Source: 73-13 sp035556395 (lineage in GTDB: Bacteria > Actinomycetota > Actinomycetes > Actinomycetales > Microbacteriaceae). Taken from it: a stretch of 7,356 nucleotides of DNA. Position numbers and translations under genes: made by a program. Location: contig DATMFB010000023.1 of assembly GCA_035556395.1 (NCBI GenBank), positions 1-7,356 on the forward strand, written 5' to 3'. Of the stretch, positions 1 to 5,426 are shown in pieces; position 1 is the stretch's first letter, and each line of letters begins with the position of its first letter. Under the pieces are notes generated by a model, which did no database searches, was not told the origin of the DNA, and saw only the letters and a list, made by a program, of their open reading frames with translations.

Positions 1-340
1 CCCACCAGGGGAACGAGCGGCTGCGAGCCGGGCCGGCGAAGAGCGCGATGAAGACCACCTGCGCTGCGGCGAAGGAGCCCACGCCGAACTCGAACGAGTA
101 CTCGAGCACGATGTCGCCGACCCCGCAGAGCGCGATCGCGAGGCAGAGCAGCCAGAACATCCAGGCGGCGCGCCGACCCGCGACGATGCCGCGGTCGGTC
201 CACAGGCCGACGAGCAGCACCGCGAGGAGCAGGGTCGACATGAGGAGACCCTTGGTCCAGAACTTCGGATCGACGAGGAGATAGACGTGATGCAGGACCA
301 CGGCCGCCGCGTAAAGCAGGAACGGCCAGTAGCGCTTCAC
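1..340 (-). CDS. YhhN-family (lysoplasmalogenase-like) membrane protein, partial (3' end outside window)
   Basis: The first 113 codons are visible, read leftward from a GTG at 340-338; the C-terminus lies beyond base 1. The product is a multi-pass membrane protein with hydrophobic segments at about residues 5-23, 31-47, 60-79 and 88-102. It aligns with the complete YhhN-like protein encoded at 827-1489: both have WPF near the N-terminus, TK-x-LLM, a Gly-Asp pair at 75-76, F-AAA at 90-93 and IALF-x-GPAR at 98-106. YhhN/TMEM86 proteins hydrolyse the vinyl-ether bond of lysoplasmalogens in characterised eukaryotic members; bacterial roles are poorly defined. Residue 94 is Gln where the paralog has His, so activity may differ. 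GTG was chosen because no other in-frame start exists upstream and TAGCAT lies 7 nt before it, suggesting a leaderless transcript. It follows rpsO on the same strand but beyond a terminator, so it is probably transcribed separately. Family call is fairly sure; substrate unknown. Confidence 0.8.
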   Translation of the reverse strand, partial: MKRYWPFLLYAAAVVLHHVYLLVDPKFWTKGLLMSTLLLAVLLVGLWTDRGIVAGRRAAWMFWLLCLAIALCGVGDIVLEYSFEFGVGSFAAAQVVFIALFAGPARSRSFPWW

Positions 341-353
341 GCTCCCGATGCTA
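341..353 (-). promoter_or_regulatory. Putative -10 and leaderless start of the truncated yhhN-like gene
   Basis: On the minus strand TAGCAT (353-348) matches the TAnnnT core of a -10 element and is followed by 7 nt and the GTG start. The expected transcription start therefore falls at or next to the GTG. GGGAG just before GTG is too close to act as a normal Shine-Dalgarno. No convincing -35 is visible 17-18 nt upstream (TTTCCC is the best match). Confidence 0.4.
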
Positions 354-361
354 TTGCGTGC

Positions 362-409
362 CCCCGAACGGGGAAAGCGAACGGGCCGCCCCGGAGGGAC
401 GGCCCGTTC
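362..409 (-). terminator. Intrinsic terminator of rpsO, plus a small adjoining hairpin
   Basis: A perfect 10-bp inverted repeat pairs 379-388 (GAACGGGCCG) with 400-409 across an 11-nt loop. It begins 22 bases past the rpsO stop codon in the minus-strand direction and is followed on that strand by GCTTTCCCC, a short U-rich tail. GC-rich stems with weak U tracts are usual for actinobacterial terminators. A second small hairpin, CCCC-GAAC-GGGG at 362-373, lies directly beyond. Because GAACGGG occurs at both 366-372 and 379-385, the arm at 403-409 could pair with either copy. The structure separates rpsO from the yhhN-like gene downstream. Confidence 0.8.
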
Positions 410-431
410 AGAAGGCTCGCGTTCTGCCGCG

Positions 432-701
432 CTATCGACGCAGGCCCAGGCGCTCGATCAGCGTGCGGTACCGCGCGATGTCGATGTCCTGGAGGTAGCC
501 GAGGAGGCGGCGGCGCTGGCCGACGAGGAGGAGCAGACCACGACGCGAGTGGTGGTCGTGCTTGTGCTCCTTGAGGTGCTCGGTGAGGTCCTTGATCCGC
601 TGGGTGAGGATCGCGACCTGCACCTCGGGGGAGCCCGTGTCACCCGGGTGGGTGGCGTACTCGTCGATGATGGCCTTCTTGATGTCTGAATCGAGTGCCA
701 T
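432..701 (-). CDS. rpsO: 30S ribosomal protein S15
   Basis: The product is 89 aa, the standard bacterial S15 length. It has the familiar ALDSDIKKAIIDEYA N-terminus, the conserved TGSPEVQVAILTQRI segment, the HHSRRGLL loop and a C-terminal YLQDIDIARYRTLIERLGL-type helix. S15 is a primary binder of the 16S rRNA central domain; it nucleates assembly of the 30S platform and contributes to bridges with the 50S subunit. The ATG at 701-699 is preceded by GGAAGGTGGG, a purine-rich Shine-Dalgarno about 9 nt upstream. A -10-like TAGACT lies at 799-794 and a strong hairpin terminator follows the stop, so it is probably monocistronic. In many bacteria pnp follows rpsO directly; here the next gene is a yhhN-like membrane protein instead. 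A longer open frame continues upstream to base 1874, but it overlaps other genes and is not coding. Confidence 0.98.
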   Translation of the reverse strand: MALDSDIKKAIIDEYATHPGDTGSPEVQVAILTQRIKDLTEHLKEHKHDHHSRRGLLLLVGQRRRLLGYLQDIDIARYRTLIERLGLRR

Positions 702-787
702 ATGGCGACCCACCTTCCTGCTCGCTGCGCGGTGTCCGGGACCTGCTGTCCAGGGCGCTCTGTATCCGCGGCCGATCTCACGGCAAC
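702..787 (-). promoter_or_regulatory. rpsO 5' leader with possible S15-responsive structure
   Basis: If transcription starts about 7 nt after the TAGACT box, rpsO has a leader of roughly 86 nt. It contains a small stem, GGAC/GTCC with a 5-nt loop (739-751), and a Shine-Dalgarno near 709-718. S15 is known to repress its own translation through leader RNA in several phyla, with structures that differ by lineage. No specific published motif was recognised here, so regulation is inferred from leader length and gene identity only. Confidence 0.3.
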
Positions 788-793
788 CGGAAG

Positions 794-799
794 AGTCTA
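794..799 (-). promoter_or_regulatory. -10 box of the rpsO promoter
   Basis: TAGACT on the minus strand fits the TAnnnT core of primary-sigma -10 elements. It lies between the yhhN-like stop codon (827-829) and rpsO. No clear TTGACA-like -35 is seen; the expected position falls in the palindrome CGGGCGCGCCCG (809-820), which could itself be a weak terminator for the upstream gene. Confidence 0.5.
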
Positions 800-826
800 C
801 CGCATGCGCGGGCGCGCCCGATCGGC

Positions 827-1489
827 TCAGGCCGGCAGCGCACGGAGCCGGCGGATCACCCCGAGCGCGATGAGTCCCTCCCCCGCGCAGTAGAGCGCCA
901 TGATCGCGAGGTCCTGCCACGGGTCGGGGAACGCGGTCCGGAAGTCCGGGTAGAAGAGCCGGAACGCGAGCAGCGCGTCGGAGGCGAGGAAGAGCCCGCC
1001 ACCCCAGGCCGCGATCGCGCCGACCCGGGTCGAGGTCATCGCGGTCAGTGCGAGCACGACCCCGTAGCCGATGAGGACGGGACGCAGGTCGCCGAGGTGC
1101 GGCCAGAGCACGATCACGAGCACGACGAGCACGACGACGTAGCCGAGCGACAACCAGGCGATCGGCCGGGCGCGGGCCGGGCCGTTGAACAGGGCGATGT
1201 AGACGAGGTGGGCCGCCGCGAAGCAGGCGAGCCCCACGATGAACGAGGGTCCGAGCAGGATGTCGCCGAAGAAGGAGGCGACGATCCCCAGGCCGAGCAG
1301 TCCGACGCCCCACCACGCGCGCGCCCCGCGCATCCGCTCCTTCCGGAACGCCACGACGAGGACGCTCACGAGCAGCACCGGCATGAGCAGCGCCTTCGTG
1401 AGCTCGTCGCCCGCCGCGGGGAACGCGATGCTCACGAGGTGGATGAGCGAGACGCCCGCATAGATCCAGAACGGCCAGGCCCATCGCAT
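827..1489 (-). CDS. YhhN-family (lysoplasmalogenase-like) integral membrane protein, complete
   Basis: The 220-aa product is almost entirely hydrophobic, with about seven to eight predicted membrane spans, the usual size and topology of YhhN/TMEM86 proteins. Family-like features are a Gly-Asp at 75-76 following a membrane segment, F-AAA-H-L-V-Y at 90-97 with His94, and a Ser-Asp at 170-171 in LFLASDALLAF. Known members cleave lysoplasmalogen vinyl-ether bonds; whether this bacterium makes plasmalogens cannot be told here. It resembles the truncated protein at 1-340 across its whole visible length, so the two are paralogs. The ATG at 1489-1487 is supported by TAGCGT placed exactly 6 nt upstream, with no Shine-Dalgarno, indicating a leaderless transcript. 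It is divergent from the PPOX-family gene, with 34 bp between starts. Its 3' side leads into the rpsO promoter; no clear terminator separates them, so read-through into rpsO is possible. Confidence 0.87.
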   Translation of the reverse strand: MRWAWPFWIYAGVSLIHLVSIAFPAAGDELTKALLMPVLLVSVLVVAFRKERMRGARAWWGVGLLGLGIVASFFGDILLGPSFIVGLACFAAAHLVYIALFNGPARARPIAWLSLGYVVVLVVLVIVLWPHLGDLRPVLIGYGVVLALTAMTSTRVGAIAAWGGGLFLASDALLAFRLFYPDFRTAFPDPWQDLAIMALYCAGEGLIALGVIRRLRALPA

Positions 1490-1523
1490 GGCCCAACGCT
1501 ACCGGCGGTCGTACCCTGGACCC
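1490..1523. promoter_or_regulatory. 34-bp divergent promoter region with two leaderless-type starts
   Basis: Two start codons face away from each other across 34 bp. On the minus strand TAGCGT (1501-1496) is followed by 6 nt and the ATG at 1489. On the plus strand TACCCT (1512-1517) is followed by 6 nt and the ATG at 1524. Neither start has a Shine-Dalgarno. The matching geometry suggests both mRNAs begin at or very near the start codon. The -35 region of each promoter would lie in or near the other gene's start, so polymerases would compete. Confidence 0.5.
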
Positions 1524-1964
1524 ATGACCGAAGCCGCCCCAGTCACCGCATTGTCCGCGTCCGAATGCCAGGCGCTCCTGCGCGCGAACCAGGTGGGGAG
1601 GATCGCGCTCGCGGCAGCGGGCGAGGTCGACATCTTCCCCATCAACTACGTCGTCGACGCCGAGGGCCGCATCGTCTTCCGCACCGCGCCGGGCACGAAG
1701 CTCGCGGAGCTCGTCATCCGACCGTCCGTCGCGTTCGAGATCGACGGCGTCATCGAGGGCGAGCTGTTCAGCGTCATCGTCAAGGGCGAGGCCGCGCGAG
1801 TCGAGGGCTCCACGGAGATCGCTCAGGTCGAGCGGCTCCCGCTGCGGCCCTGGGTCCCCACGGTGAAGGAGCACTTCATCCGGATCACGCCGACCTGGGT
1901 CACCGGGCGCCGCTTCACCCCGGGTCCGGAGCCCGAGATCGATCCCGCCGGCAGCGCCGCCTAG
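1524..1964 (+). CDS. Pyridoxamine 5'-phosphate oxidase (PPOX)-family FMN-binding split-barrel protein
   Basis: The 146-aa product matches small cytosolic split-barrel flavoproteins of the PPOX-like family common in actinobacteria. An N-terminal helix (LSASECQALL, residues 10-19) leads to VGRIAL (24-29), then PINYVVD (39-45), IVFRTAPGTKL (50-60) and VAFEID (69-74), the usual first half of the barrel. A C-terminal segment (WVPTVKEHFIRITPTWVTG) follows. Such proteins bind FMN or sometimes F420; substrates are mostly unknown, and true vitamin B6 oxidase activity should not be assumed. The open frame extends to an ATG at 1488, but the ATG at 1524 is chosen because it avoids overlap with the divergent gene, fits the family N-terminus and sits 6 nt after TACCCT. 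Its stop TAG overlaps the helD stop in a convergent arrangement. Confidence 0.88.
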   Translation: MTEAAPVTALSASECQALLRANQVGRIALAAAGEVDIFPINYVVDAEGRIVFRTAPGTKLAELVIRPSVAFEIDGVIEGELFSVIVKGEAARVEGSTEIAQVERLPLRPWVPTVKEHFIRITPTWVTGRRFTPGPEPEIDPAGSAA

Positions 1965-4264
1965 AGATCGGGAATGCCCGCGGGCAGCGGGCCCGACGTC
2001 ACGAGCAGCAGGCGCTGGGTCGCGCGCGTCATCGCGACGTAGAGCGCGCCCGCGCCGCGCGGTCCGTCAGCGACGATGTCGGCCGGCTCGACGACGACGA
2101 CCGCGTCGAACTCGAGGCCCTTCGCGTCCTGCGGCGTCAGCAGCGCGACCGGTCGGCGCAGGCCCGCGGCCCCGCGCGCGATCGTCTCGGGGCCGAGCGC
2201 CGCCGTGAGGGCGAGCTGCAGCCCGTCCGTCTCGGCGGGCGGCGCGATGATGGCGACGCTCCCGGCCTCGCCGGCGCCGCCGCCCTCGGCGCGCAGCATG
2301 GCGACCGCATCGAGGACGGCGTCGACGAGGGGGTCCACTAGGGCTCCCGGCCCCTCCACGCCGATCTCGTCGTCGCTCAGGGATCGGGTGCGGATGATCT
2401 CGACGGGCCACTCGCCGTGGCGCACCGCCGTCGTCGGCGTGATCGGGACGCCGTTCGAGGCGGCCATCGCCTCCGCCGCCTCCGAGATCTGCGCGGGCGT
2501 GCGGTAGTTGACCGTGAGCTCCTCGAGCCGCCAGGCATCCTTGAACACCGGGCCGAGCGCGGACGCCCAGTCTCCGGTGCCGGCCGCGGAGGCGACCTGT
2601 GCCACGTCTCCGACGATCGTGAACGACTTGAGCGGGTTCTTGCGGACCAGGAGCCGCCACTGCATCGGCGAGAGCTCCTGCGCCTCGTCGACGACGATGT
2701 GCCCGAAGGTCCACGTGCGATCGGAGACCGCGAGCTCCGCGGCGCTCGCGCGATAGCCGGCGCCCTCGGTGAACGAGTCGGCGAGCTGGCGCGCGTCGAC
2801 GAGACCCTCGACGTGCATGTTGCGGATCGCCGCCTGCGCGTTCTCGAGGTTGCGCTTCGCCTCCCGCTCGCGTTCTCGCGCCGCGTAGTCGGTCACGGGG
2901 TTGTCGCCGAGCAGCTCCGCCGCCTCGTCGAGCAGCGGGATGTCGCCGATCGTGAAGGGCTCGTCGCGGCCGCGCAGCAGCAGGGCACGCTTCTCGGGAG
3001 TCCAGCGCTGCGTGATCGTCGCGAGCCAGCTCGGTCGGGCGTAGAGGTCGCGGACGAGCTTCTCCGGGGTCAGCGGCATCCACGCGGTGTTGAGCGCGAC
3101 CTTGACGTCGTACGCGGTGCGGACGTCCTCGCGCAGCAGCGCGACGTCCGAGTCGTCGATCGCGCGGCCGCGGCGAGCGAGCTCCTCCGCGAGCCGGGCG
3201 GCGATCGCGGCGACCGCGACCTTGTTGAACGTCACGCGGGCGACGTTGTGCGGTCGGTGCGTCTCCCACGCGCGCTGCATCGCGTCGCGGATGAGCTGCG
3301 CGGGGATGGTGAGCTCCTCGCCGTCGATGTCGACGACCTGGTCCTCGGTCGGGATGACCTGGCGCGACTTGACCGCGCGGGCGAGCAGGCGGGACATCTC
3401 GAGCGAGCCCTTGAGCGCCGCGACCTCCGGACGGTCCTCGATCGTCGCCTCGACGCCGGGGAAGAGCGTGCCGAGGGACGCCGTGACCACACCCGTCTCG
3501 CCGAGGGACGGCAGGACCGCCTCGATGTACTCGAGGAAGGAGCGCGACGGCCCGACGATGAGCACGCCCGCTGAGGCGAGCCGCTCGCGGTGCGAGTACA
3601 GCAGATACGCCGCACGGTGCAGTGCGACCGCCGTCTTGCCCGTGCCCGGCCCGCCCTGGACGACGAGCGCGCCGTGCAGGTCCGAGCGGATGATGCGGTC
3701 CTGCTCGGCCTGGATCGTCGCGACGATGTCCTGCATGCGGCCGGTGCGCTCTCGGCCGAGCGCGGCCATGAGGGCGGCCTCCCCCTGGAGCTCGTGCTCC
3801 TCCGCGTCGAGCAGGGCCTGGTCGAAGACCTCGTCATCGACGCCGATGACGTCGCGGCCGCGCGAGTGGAGGTGGCGGCGCGAGCGCGCGCCGAGCGGCG
3901 TCGCGGCGGTCGCCTGATAGAACGCGCTCGCCTGCGGCACCCGCCAGTCGAGCAGGAGGGGCTGCTGCTCCTCGTCGCGCAGGCCGATGCGGCCGATGTA
4001 GTGGTAGACGGGTTCGCCGTCGACGGGCTGCAGCTCGAGGCGTCCGAAGGCGAGCCGCTCGTCGATCTCGCGCAGCTGCGCGACGCGATCCTCGTAGATC
4101 CGAGCGAAGGCGTCGCGTTCGGTGCGCGACTGATGCGTCCCGCCCGCCTCACCGGATGCGCGAACGGCGTCGAGCTCGCGCTGGACGGAATCGCGAATGC
4201 GATCGAGACGCTCGTACAGCGAGTGCACGTACGCTCGCTCGCGGGCGACCTCTGCTGACGCCAT
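1961..4264 (-). CDS. helD: HelD-like SF1 helicase-family ATPase (RNA polymerase recycling factor)
   Basis: The 767-aa product has the HelD layout: an N-terminal charged coiled-coil (about 2-75), then YIGRIGL (89-95) and LLLDWRVPQASAFY (103-116), followed by a UvrD-like ATPase split by a long insertion. Visible helicase motifs are Walker A GGPGTGKT (204-211), Ia VGPS (237-240), Walker B VVDEAQE (524-530), III VGDVAQ (551-556), IV VNYRTP (585-590), V DAKGLEFD (713-720) and VI YVAMTRATQR (742-751). The roughly 280-residue stretch between motifs Ia and II includes the HelD-specific insertion. HelD inserts into RNA polymerase channels and uses ATP to strip it from nucleic acid; some actinobacterial relatives (HelR) protect against rifamycins. 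The ATG at 4264 is preferred over one 63 bp upstream: it has GGAG 4 nt before it, lies downstream of a TACAAT box, and the extra N-terminus would overlap the divergent gene. All motifs look intact. Assignment as HelD rather than UvrD/PcrA rests on the N-terminal and insertion regions. Confidence 0.9.
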   Translation of the reverse strand: MASAEVARERAYVHSLYERLDRIRDSVQRELDAVRASGEAGGTHQSRTERDAFARIYEDRVAQLREIDERLAFGRLELQPVDGEPVYHYIGRIGLRDEEQQPLLLDWRVPQASAFYQATAATPLGARSRRHLHSRGRDVIGVDDEVFDQALLDAEEHELQGEAALMAALGRERTGRMQDIVATIQAEQDRIIRSDLHGALVVQGGPGTGKTAVALHRAAYLLYSHRERLASAGVLIVGPSRSFLEYIEAVLPSLGETGVVTASLGTLFPGVEATIEDRPEVAALKGSLEMSRLLARAVKSRQVIPTEDQVVDIDGEELTIPAQLIRDAMQRAWETHRPHNVARVTFNKVAVAAIAARLAEELARRGRAIDDSDVALLREDVRTAYDVKVALNTAWMPLTPEKLVRDLYARPSWLATITQRWTPEKRALLLRGRDEPFTIGDIPLLDEAAELLGDNPVTDYAAREREREAKRNLENAQAAIRNMHVEGLVDARQLADSFTEGAGYRASAAELAVSDRTWTFGHIVVDEAQELSPMQWRLLVRKNPLKSFTIVGDVAQVASAAGTGDWASALGPVFKDAWRLEELTVNYRTPAQISEAAEAMAASNGVPITPTTAVRHGEWPVEIIRTRSLSDDEIGVEGPGALVDPLVDAVLDAVAMLRAEGGGAGEAGSVAIIAPPAETDGLQLALTAALGPETIARGAAGLRRPVALLTPQDAKGLEFDAVVVVEPADIVADGPRGAGALYVAMTRATQRLLLVTSGPLPAGIPDL

Positions 4265-4300
4265 CGAACTCCAACCGGATAAAGCGGACTGTCCATTGTA
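4265..4300 (-). promoter_or_regulatory. helD promoter -10, possible operator and ribosome-binding site
   Basis: On the minus strand TACAAT (4300-4295) is a near-consensus -10. It is followed by the small inverted repeat GGAC-t-GTCC (4286-4294) around the expected transcription start, then TTGGAG as Shine-Dalgarno just before the ATG at 4264. TTGCCA lies upstream but 21 nt from the -10, too far for a standard -35. The start site, about 24 nt ahead of the ATG, supports the shorter helD reading. Confidence 0.55.
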
Positions 4301-4308
4301 GTGCGTGG

Positions 4309-4320
4309 CACGATGTGCTC
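4309..4320 (+). promoter_or_regulatory. Weak -10 and leaderless-type start for the 344-aa membrane protein gene
   Basis: CACGAT (4309-4314) has A2, A5 and T6 of the -10 consensus and ends 6 nt before the GTG at 4321, the same spacing seen at the 1490-1523 promoters. No Shine-Dalgarno precedes the GTG. The match is weaker than the others, and an in-frame GTG at 4315 is an alternative start. Confidence 0.3.
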
Positions 4321-5355
4321 GTGGCAAGCTCCATCGACTACGGGCCGCTCACCGGCCCGGTCGACCGCGCCGCCGAGGCGGCGTTCCGCCGGCGCGTGCA
4401 GGGCGACCCGACGTTCAGCGGCAACGGGCCGTTCGGCGGCTTCGCGATCATCGGCGTCGGCGCGTTGTTCCTGCTCGCCGGCGCGTTCTTCGCCTGGCCC
4501 GGTTCCGTCATCGGGTACGGGGTCGGCGGCGTCGCGATCGCGCTCGGCGTCCTCGCGCTCGTGCTCGGGATCCGCACCTGGCGGCGGCGCTACCGTCTCG
4601 ACGCCTTCGCGACGCGCAACGATCTGCGCTACTACCCCGCGACCGGCGGCCCGGCGTATCCCGGCGTGGTCTTCGGCCAGGGCGAGGCGCGGTTCGCGAA
4701 GGACCGATTCGTCCGCCAGACCGGCCGCACGATCGACTACGGCAACTACGAGTTCCGGACCGGCTCGGGCCGCAGCAAGCGGACGCACCAGTGGTGGTAT
4801 CTCGCGTACCGGCTCGACCGGCGGCTGCCGCACATGATCATCGACTCGAAGGCCAACAACGTGCTGTTCGGCTCGACGAACCTGCCCGTGGCGTTCGCCC
4901 GGGACCAGGTGCTCCACCTCGAGGGCGACTGGGACGAGCACTTCGTGCTCTACGCGCCGAAGGAGTACGAGCGCGACGCGCTCTACGTCTTCACGCCCGA
5001 CCTCATGGCCCTGTGCATCGACGAGGCGAGCACCTGGGACCTCGAGATCGTCGAGGACTGGCTCTTCGCCTACTCGAACCAGCCGATCGACCCGATGGAC
5101 GCGAGGGCCCACGAGCGGATCTGGCGATTCGTCGACACCGTGGGCGCGAAGGCGCTCAGCCGGACCGATGACTACGCGGACGAGCGCGCGAGCGGCAGGA
5201 TCGCATTCCGCGAGAACGTCGTCGCCGCCGAGGGCGTGCGACTCCGGACCGTGCCGCCCTACGTCCGCGGCATCGTGACCGTCATCGGCGCGGTGATCGT
5301 CCTGTCGATCCTGTTCTGGCCGCAGATCTCCGCGTGGCTGGGCATCCCGTACTGA
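4321..5355 (+). CDS. Membrane protein of unrecognised family with a large soluble domain
   Basis: I do not recognise this 344-aa protein. It has a short hydrophilic N-terminus, two adjacent hydrophobic helices (about 40-59 and 63-85), the basic stretch RTWRRRYR (85-92), a soluble domain of some 220 residues (about 93-314) and one C-terminal membrane helix (about 316-334). The basic stretch after helix 2 suggests, by the positive-inside rule, that the soluble domain is cytoplasmic. Notable segments are FATRNDLRYYP (96-106), RLPHMIIDSKANN (168-180), LEGDWDEHFVLYAPKEYE (200-217), DALYVFTPDLMALCID (219-234) and DLEIVEDWLFAYS (240-252); these look like a conserved folded domain, but no catalytic motif is evident. 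The start is one of two nearby GTG codons (4315 or 4321); 4321 fits the CACGAT box. It is divergent from helD, 56 bp away, and precedes the DUF2510 gene by 71 bp. Coding is supported by length and a consistent membrane/soluble pattern; function unknown. Confidence 0.85.
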   Translation: MASSIDYGPLTGPVDRAAEAAFRRRVQGDPTFSGNGPFGGFAIIGVGALFLLAGAFFAWPGSVIGYGVGGVAIALGVLALVLGIRTWRRRYRLDAFATRNDLRYYPATGGPAYPGVVFGQGEARFAKDRFVRQTGRTIDYGNYEFRTGSGRSKRTHQWWYLAYRLDRRLPHMIIDSKANNVLFGSTNLPVAFARDQVLHLEGDWDEHFVLYAPKEYERDALYVFTPDLMALCIDEASTWDLEIVEDWLFAYSNQPIDPMDARAHERIWRFVDTVGAKALSRTDDYADERASGRIAFRENVVAAEGVRLRTVPPYVRGIVTVIGAVIVLSILFWPQISAWLGIPY

Positions 5356-5369
5356 CCTCGTCCGACGAG

Positions 5370-5383
5370 CCGGCCCAAGCCGG
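5370..5383. other. Short inverted repeat between two membrane-protein genes
   Basis: CCGGC (5370-5374) and GCCGG (5379-5383) form a perfect 5-bp stem with loop CCAA. It lies 15 bp after one stop codon and roughly at the -35 position for the next gene. With no T tract, it could be a weak terminator, an operator or chance in GC-rich DNA. Confidence 0.25.
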
Positions 5384-5396
5384 TGCGCGGACCCCA

Positions 5397-5422
5397 TATG
5401 GTGGGAGCCGACGCAGGGAGGG
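5397..5422 (+). promoter_or_regulatory. -10 box and Shine-Dalgarno of the DUF2510 membrane-protein gene
   Basis: TATGGT (5397-5402) matches four of six -10 bases including the T1, A2 and T6 positions. It is followed by a strong Shine-Dalgarno GGGAGGG (5416-5422) ending 4 nt before the ATG at 5427. This decides the start at 5427 rather than an in-frame ATG at 5334 that lies inside the preceding gene. Confidence 0.5.
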
Positions 5423-5426
5423 TGCG

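Noticed and set aside
801..820. Palindromes CGCATGCG and CGGGCGCGCCCG near the rpsO promoter
   Set aside because: Short GC palindromes are frequent in DNA of this composition. With no loop or T tract, they do not make a convincing terminator or operator by themselves.
1488..1523. Upstream ATG adding 12 residues to the PPOX-family protein
   Set aside because: It overlaps the divergent gene's start codon and would remove the promoter; the added residues are not family-like.
432..1874. 480-codon open frame on the minus strand
   Set aside because: Only its last 90 codons (rpsO) are real. The rest overlaps the yhhN-like and PPOX-family genes in other frames and reads as Arg/Ala/Asp-rich low-complexity sequence typical of GC-rich shadow frames.
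695..2341. 548-codon open frame on the plus strand
   Set aside because: Antisense or out of frame to rpsO, yhhN-like, PPOX-family and helD genes; the translation is a compositionally biased Arg/Glu/Asp-rich string with no domain.
2417..3574. 385-codon plus-strand open frame opposite helD
   Set aside because: Fully antisense to conserved helicase motifs, with biased Arg/Asp/Glu/Leu composition; a shadow of the helD codon pattern.
4262..4327. Upstream ATG extending helD by 21 residues
   Set aside because: The extension crosses the TACAAT box and the start of the divergent gene, and lacks a Shine-Dalgarno; the ATG at 4264 has GGAG and fits the HelD N-terminus.
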